Assembly (NCBI GenBank): GCA_028684735.1
Contig: JAQUFI010000047.1
Location: 1-10,720, forward strand
DNA from: Bacilli bacterium
GTDB taxonomy: Bacteria; Bacillota_I; Bacilli_A; RF39; UBA660
Direction of reading: 5' to 3'
DNA: 10,720 nucleotides
This document shows positions 7,212-10,720 of this stretch, one piece after another. The number at the start of each line of letters is the position of its first letter. Position 1 is the stretch's first letter. Below the pieces are notes generated by a model that made no database searches, was not told the origin of the DNA, and worked only from the letters and a program-made list of their open reading frames with translations. Position numbers and translations under genes: made by a program.

Positions 7212-7534
7212 TTATTCCCACGACTAATAATATAAATGATATCATCCTTGGTATAGTTATATTTAAGATAATGTTCTTTTAAATCTTGAACCATGATTCG
7301 ACAAGTTAGTTGTTTATCAATTAAAGAAAAAGTAAATTGACCCTTTTTGGGTAAATTAGTATATAAAGGATTAATAACATTTTTAAAACAAAAGAAAAAA
7401 CGTTTACGATAATCAATTCTTTTATCTTTATCCCTGATCAATTCAATCTCATCAAGCGTTAAATCAGGCCATTTTTTACTTTCAATAATTTTTAAATACT
7501 GATTAGCTATATCAATTAAATCTTTTTCATTCAT
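7208..7534 (-). CDS. Uncharacterised 108-residue protein coupled to hemW
   Basis: I do not recognise this protein. It is 108 residues with many Lys, Asp and Ile, probably soluble, with no signal peptide or clear membrane helix. An N-terminal helical stretch (about 1-35, rich in acidic residues and Leu/Ile) is followed by a basic and aromatic segment, RKRFFFCFKN (44-53). The C-terminal half looks like mixed strand and helix (FTFSLIDKQLTCRIMV near 68-83, DDIIYIIS near 97-104). Translation starts after a very strong TTAGGAGG. Its TGA stop overlaps the hemW ATG as ATGA, so the two are translationally coupled, which argues for a real gene. It stands between lepA and hemW, two housekeeping genes. 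No catalytic motif is apparent. Confidence 0.75.
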   Translation of the reverse strand: MNEKDLIDIANQYLKIIESKKWPDLTLDEIELIRDKDKRIDYRKRFFFCFKNVINPLYTNLPKKGQFTFSLIDKQLTCRIMVQDLKEHYLKYNYTKDDIIYIISRGNK

Positions 7535-7558
7535 GCTATATCCTCCTAAGTTTATTAT

Positions 7559-7589
7559 ATCAAAAATAGTTTCATTATGAAACTATTTA
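7559..7589 (-). terminator. AT-rich hairpin behind lepA, possible weak terminator
   Basis: A perfect 10-bp inverted repeat (7564-7573 and 7579-7588, 5-base loop) begins inside the lepA stop codon. On the minus strand it is followed by TTTTTG. Each arm contains only two G-C pairs, so termination would be partial and read-through into the small gene and hemW is likely. Confidence 0.5.
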
Positions 7590-9389
7590 ATCTTCTTCAT
7601 CCATACTTAAAACCGATAAGAAAGCCTCTTGTGGTATTTCAACACTACCGATCATCTTCATTCGCTTCTTACCTTCTTTTTGCTTTTCTAGGAGTTTACG
7701 TTTACGCGAGACATCTCCTCCGTAGCACTTCGCTAAAACATTTTTACGGACTGCTTTAATATCAGCTCTTGCAATTACTTTGTTACCAATACTAGCTTGG
7801 ATGGGAACTTCAAATTGTTGCCTTGGAATTAATTTTCTTAAATTCTCAACAATAATTCTTCCTCGGTTATAAGCAAAATCTTTATGAACAATAATACTTA
7901 AAGCATCAATGATTTCTCCATTTAATAAAATATCCATTTTAACTAGATTACTACTTTTATATCCTATAAAATCATAATCAAAAGAAGCATAACCCTTTGT
8001 ATATGATTTTAACTTTTCAAAAAAATCATAGACAATTTCTGATAGAGGAATTTCATAATGAATACTAACCCTTGTATTATCTAAATATTCAATTGAGTGA
8101 TAAATACCTCTTTTATTTTGACATAGTTCCATAATAGGACCTATATATTCACTTGTAACAAAGATATTGGTTCTAATATATGGTTCTTTAATATCCACTA
8201 TTTTTACTTTATCAGGCATTTTAACAGGACTATCGATATTGATAACACTTCCATCCGTAAGCGTTATTTCATAAATAACTGATGGACTAGTCGCAATTAA
8301 ATCAATATTAAATTCTCTTTCAATTCGCTCTTGAATTATTTCCATGTGCAATAAACCTAAGAATCCACATCTAAAACCAAAGCCCAAAGCTTTTGATGTT
8401 TCAGGCGCAAACTCCAACGAAGCATCATTTAACTTTAATTTTTCTAAGGCTTCTCTTAACTCTGGATACTTAGAAGAATCTAAAGGATAAAGCCCACAAA
8501 AAACCATTGATTTCATTGGTTTATATCCAGGCAATAAGTTAGATGCAGGACTATCTTCTATAGTAATCGTATCCCCTACTTTAATATCAGAAATATTTTT
8601 AATTGAACCACAAACAGTTCCCACTTCACCAGCTACTAACATATCTTTTTTCGCTGGATATGGGTTATGAACACCTAACTCAACAACCTCATAGGTTAAT
8701 CCATTTGACATCATTTTCATCTGGTCACCTACTTTAATCTTACCATTTACAACTCTAATCAACGCCACAACACCACGATAAGCATCGTAATAACTGTCAA
8801 AGATAAGAGCTTGCAAATTATCATCTTTGTTCCCTTTAGGAGCAGGTATCTTTTCAATAATAGCTTCGATTAACTCAGTAATACCAATTCCACTCTTCGC
8901 ACTAGTTAAAATGATTTCATCTTCATTAAAACCTAACGTATCTTTTAATTCTTTTTTTACTCTTTCAATATCTGCATTTGGTAAGTCTATTTTATTAATT
9001 ACAGGAATAATCGTTAAATCATTTTCCATTGCTAAGTATAAATTAGCTAGTGTTTGAGCTTGAATTCCTTGAGCTGCATCGACAATCAATAAAGCACCTT
9101 CACATGCTGCTAACGAACGACTAACTTCATAACTAAAATCAACATGCCCTGGGGTATCAATTAAGTGCAATGTATAGTCTTCATTTTGATAATGATACTT
9201 CAATTGAACTGCATTTAATTTAATTGTAATCCCTCGTTCACGTTCTAAATCCATATTATCTAATAATTGCTTTTTTTGCTCTCTTTCAGTAACAGCACTT
9301 GTCGCATCTAAAATACGATCAGCCAAAGTACTCTTACCATGATCAATATGAGCAATTATGGAAAAATTTCTAATGTTTTCTTGCTTCAT
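7587..9389 (-). CDS. lepA: Elongation factor 4 (LepA), ribosome back-translocating GTPase
   Basis: The 600-residue protein is full length for LepA. G-motifs are in order: AHIDHGKST (13-21), RERGITIK (50-57), DTPGHVDF (78-85), NKIDLP (132-137) and SAKSG (163-167). The [16 protein letters not shown] segment and the LepA-specific C-terminal domain with basic [16 protein letters not shown] follow. It lacks EF-G domain IV, as expected. LepA binds ribosomes and aids translation or 30S maturation, especially under stress. The ATG follows AGGTGA at short spacing. A pilin terminator lies just upstream and a TATGAT-like -10 near 9400, so lepA probably has its own promoter, although no good -35 is seen. 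The hairpin at its end may partly separate it from the hemW transcript. Confidence 0.97.
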   Translation of the reverse strand: MKQENIRNFSIIAHIDHGKSTLADRILDATSAVTEREQKKQLLDNMDLERERGITIKLNAVQLKYHYQNEDYTLHLIDTPGHVDFSYEVSRSLAACEGALLIVDAAQGIQAQTLANLYLAMENDLTIIPVINKIDLPNADIERVKKELKDTLGFNEDEIILTSAKSGIGITELIEAIIEKIPAPKGNKDDNLQALIFDSYYDAYRGVVALIRVVNGKIKVGDQMKMMSNGLTYEVVELGVHNPYPAKKDMLVAGEVGTVCGSIKNISDIKVGDTITIEDSPASNLLPGYKPMKSMVFCGLYPLDSSKYPELREALEKLKLNDASLEFAPETSKALGFGFRCGFLGLLHMEIIQERIEREFNIDLIATSPSVIYEITLTDGSVINIDSPVKMPDKVKIVDIKEPYIRTNIFVTSEYIGPIMELCQNKRGIYHSIEYLDNTRVSIHYEIPLSEIVYDFFEKLKSYTKGYASFDYDFIGYKSSNLVKMDILLNGEIIDALSIIVHKDFAYNRGRIIVENLRKLIPRQQFEVPIQASIGNKVIARADIKAVRKNVLAKCYGGDVSRKRKLLEKQKEGKKRMKMIGSVEIPQEAFLSVLSMDEED

Positions 9390-9431
9390 CTAATTCACCT
9401 AAATAATATCATACCATTTTTTTAATAAAAA

Positions 9432-9453
9432 AAAAACTGAATAATCAGTTTTT
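9432..9453 (-). terminator. Rho-independent terminator after the pilin-like genes
   Basis: The minus strand carries a perfect 9-bp stem (9445-9453 with 9432-9440, loop 9441-9444) containing ACTGA/TCAGT, running into about ten T residues. It begins just after the TAA of the pilin-like gene and separates it from lepA. Confidence 0.8.
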
Positions 9454-9455
9454 AT

Positions 9456-9923
9456 TTAACTACATGAGAATGTTTGAGTTGAACTTGCATATGTACATAC
9501 AAATCCACTAACAGTTAAACTCGCAGTACTAGCATCACCTTGCATGTTTAAAGTAATAACACCAGCCGTTGGTTTAGTTCCTTTATAGGTTATATCCAAA
9601 TCAGCTGCAACTAATCCTAAATCAGTATAATTAGGGGCTATAAATGTATTATTTCCGGCTGTATCAGCAGTAACATTATAACTACCGTTAGTCTGAAAAG
9701 TATATCTAATTTGGCTTTTTAAACCAGCAGGGTTTTTCATCAATACTTTAGCATAAACATTTTCAGTTGCTTTTAAGACACCATATGCAGAATTAGCTGC
9801 TGATTCTTTTCTTGCATCGTCAATTAATCCTACGATAATTGGTGCAGAAACAAGAGCGATAATAGCTAAAATAACAATTACAGCTAATAATTCTATTAGT
9901 GTAAAACCTTTATTGCTTTTCAT
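9456..9923 (-). CDS. Type IV pilin-like protein (pilin 1 of array)
   Basis: The 155-residue protein starts with the class III prepilin signal MKSNKG then FTLIELLAVIVILAIIAL. Prepilin peptidase would cut between Gly6 and Phe7 and the mature N-terminus would be methylated; Glu11 is the conserved Glu5 of mature pilins. A hydrophobic helix (7-32) anchors the subunit until assembly, followed by an amphipathic helix to about residue 60. The body carries YKGTKPTAGVITLNMQGD and a C-terminal loop closed by Cys143 and Cys154, probably a disulfide. It is a paralogue of the gene at 10023-10472: the first 50 residues are nearly the same, the middle differs. Upstream AAAGGA serves as ribosome binding site. 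No terminator separates it from the preceding gene, so the two may share a transcript. Whether it builds a motility pilus, a competence pseudopilus or a secretion pseudopilus cannot be told; no assembly gene is in the window. Confidence 0.88.
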   Translation of the reverse strand: MKSNKGFTLIELLAVIVILAIIALVSAPIIVGLIDDARKESAANSAYGVLKATENVYAKVLMKNPAGLKSQIRYTFQTNGSYNVTADTAGNNTFIAPNYTDLGLVAADLDITYKGTKPTAGVITLNMQGDASTASLTVSGFVCTYASSTQTFSCS

Positions 9924-9953
9924 ATTTTAATTCCTTTCTAATAAGAATTATTA

Positions 9954-9981
9954 ATCATAATTCCACCAATATAATAAACAA
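9954..9981 (-). promoter_or_regulatory. Possible internal promoter ahead of pilin 1
   Basis: On the minus strand TTGTTT (9976-9981) stands 16 bases before TATGAT (9954-9959), leaving about 30 bases before the ATG. The match is moderate and the 99-base gap is very AT-rich, so chance is a real alternative. Confidence 0.3.
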
Positions 9982-10022
9982 GATTATATTAATTATTATT
10001 TATTCATTTAATTTTATTGATA

Positions 10023-10472
10023 TTAACTACAAGTGTATTCGTGTACAGCAGTATACTTACAAATAAAATTATTGATTTTCAAATCACCTGTAGCTATAAC
10101 ATCACCTTTTGGGGTTAACGTCAATGACCCGCTAGTTGGTATAGTACCTTTAAAATTAATCTTTAAGTCAGCTTCTGTAAGTGGAGCCCATGTAGCTGGA
10201 ATGGTTCCAGAACCACCATAACTAGGTACTACACCTGTTGTATTAAATGTATAGACAACATTTGCAGGCACACCTTTTTTACTTTTTATTAAAACTTTAG
10301 CATGAACATTTTCGGCAGCATGATATACTCCATATGCTGAGTTAGCTGCTGATGATTTTCTTGCATCATCAATTAAACCTACAATAATTGGTGCGGCAAT
10401 TAAAGCAATTACAGCCAAAATAACGATTACTGCTAACAATTCAATTAATGTAAAACCTTTATTACTCTTCAT
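10023..10472 (-). CDS. Type IV pilin-like protein (pilin 2 of array)
   Basis: The 149-residue protein has the same leader and N-terminal helix as its neighbour: MKSNKG, cleavage before Phe7, Glu11 as mature Glu5, and FTLIELLAVIVILAVIAL. The segment GLIDDARKSSAANSAYGV is shared almost exactly. The body ends in FKGTIPTSGSLTLTPKGD and a loop bounded by Cys138 and Cys148. Compared with pilin 1, the conserved N-terminal codons differ mainly at third positions, so the duplication is old and selection keeps the protein sequence. It has the strongest promoter and ribosome binding site of the array (AAGGTGGTGA before ATG), which suggests high expression and perhaps a major subunit. The subfamily and the assembly machine remain unknown. 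Confidence 0.88.
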   Translation of the reverse strand: MKSNKGFTLIELLAVIVILAVIALIAAPIIVGLIDDARKSSAANSAYGVYHAAENVHAKVLIKSKKGVPANVVYTFNTTGVVPSYGGSGTIPATWAPLTEADLKINFKGTIPTSGSLTLTPKGDVIATGDLKINNFICKYTAVHEYTCS

Positions 10473-10505
10473 TTTATCACCACCTTATTATTAAATTACA
10501 ATTTG

Positions 10506-10535
10506 ATTATAACATATATTACCAAATAAGGTCAA
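10506..10535 (-). promoter_or_regulatory. Strong promoter of pilin 2
   Basis: On the minus strand TTGACC (10530-10535, five of six) is separated by 18 bases from a perfect TATAAT (10506-10511). The predicted start leaves about 25-30 bases of leader carrying AAGGTGGTGA before the ATG at 10472. Confidence 0.75.
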
Positions 10536-10540
10536 TAATA

Positions 10541-10558
10541 ATTGTCGAATTTTACAAT
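10541..10558. repeat. Short inverted repeat just upstream of the pilin 2 -35
   Basis: ATTGT and ACAAT arms of 5 bases flank an 8-base spacer, ending 5 bases upstream of the -35. The position suits an activator or a second regulator, but repeats this short are common in AT-rich DNA. Confidence 0.25.
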
Positions 10559-10569
10559 ATTCTGTCAAT

Positions 10570-10603
10570 AAAAAAGTAATTAATGAGAATTAATTACTTT
10601 TTT
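10570..10603 (-). terminator. Rho-independent terminator after pilin 3
   Basis: A perfect 15-bp inverted repeat (10570-10584 and 10589-10603, loop GAGA on the plus strand) has A6 and T6 at its outer ends and can act in either direction. It lies 12 bases downstream of the pilin 3 stop and separates that gene from the promoter of pilin 2. Confidence 0.75.
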
Positions 10604-10615
10604 ATCTATTAGTCT

Positions 10616-10720
10616 TTAATTACATGCAAAGGCATCGTTTGCTCCCTTAGTACATGTATAATTATTAATAACTAAATCAGTTGTGACAGCAACTGTACCA
10701 TTAGTATTTAAAGTTAATAC
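10616..10720 (-). CDS. 3' end of a third type IV pilin-like gene (pilin 3), cut by window edge
   Basis: Only the last 34 codons and the TAA stop are inside the window. The visible sequence runs VLTLNTNGTV, then DLVINNYTC, and ends in a loop closed by a second Cys one residue before the end (FACN). This lines up with VITLNMQGD...GFVC...FSCS of pilin 1 and SLTLTPKGD...NFIC...YTCS of pilin 2, including the 9-10 residues between the two cysteines. The N-terminal prepilin motif lies beyond the window, so the call rests on this C-terminal match and on adjacency. The own terminator behind it suggests a separate transcript. Confidence 0.7.
   Translation of the reverse strand, partial: VLTLNTNGTVAVTTDLVINNYTCTKGANDAFACN

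Noticed and set aside
7554..7582. TATAAT at 7554-7559 as a promoter for the small gene and hemW
   Set aside because: The -10 is perfect, but the -35 at 17 bases is TTTCAT and the predicted start would fall at the edge of the ribosome binding site. Too weak to list as a feature, although a start here remains possible.
9945..9963. GAATTAT/ATAATTC hairpin in the leader of pilin 1
   Set aside because: A 7-bp stem with one G-C pair is weak, lacks a T-run, and is expected by chance in such AT-rich DNA.
10563..10568. A second TTGACA upstream of pilin 2 as a separate promoter
   Set aside because: No -10-like hexamer is found at 16-18 bases; the site there reads ACAATT.

Overview
The window is AT-rich bacterial DNA in which every recognisable gene lies on the minus strand. 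Three ORFs (thyA, the HD-domain gene and the small gene before hemW) end in TGA, two of them inside ATGA start-stop overlaps. The standard bacterial code (table 11) is therefore in use, not the UGA=Trp code of Mycoplasma or Spiroplasma. Base composition, strong AGGAGG-type ribosome binding sites, the neighbouring lepA and hemW genes and the protein families point to a low-GC Firmicutes/Bacilli lineage, possibly near Erysipelotrichales, RF39 or Acholeplasmatales. This placement is inference; no marker here fixes it.

Layout in the direction of transcription (high to low coordinates): the 3' end of a type IV pilin-like gene and its terminator (10616-10720, 10570-10603); a strong promoter and two more pilin-like genes (10023-10472, 9456-9923) ending in a terminator (9432-9453); lepA (7587-9389) with a weak AT-rich hairpin behind it; an uncharacterised 108-residue gene overlapping hemW by ATGA (7208-7534, 6123-7211); an HD-domain hydrolase (5539-6114); a good promoter with a perfect 16-bp palindrome in its spacer, driving thyA-folA-tmk (5496 down to 3487) and ending in a clear terminator (3452-3488); then pyruvate kinase and a GH31 glycosidase that runs off the left edge.

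The thyA-folA-tmk cluster is a complete dTMP/dTDP module. ThyA makes dTMP and leaves dihydrofolate, FolA regenerates tetrahydrofolate, and Tmk phosphorylates dTMP. The HD hydrolase just upstream may also act on nucleotides, but that is a guess from position. Pyruvate kinase followed 22 nt later by a GH31 enzyme suggests a sugar-use transcript.

The items most worth a second look are: the operator-like palindrome inside the thyA promoter; the 5' end of pyk, where 34 conserved residues have no start codon in frame; the Lys at the usual acid/base Asp position of the GH31 enzyme; and the tandem set of at least three pilin-like genes with a shared N-terminus, divergent bodies and a C-terminal two-cysteine loop. 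No tRNA, rRNA, CRISPR, insertion sequence or integration site was seen, and no gene-free stretch exceeds 300 bases.
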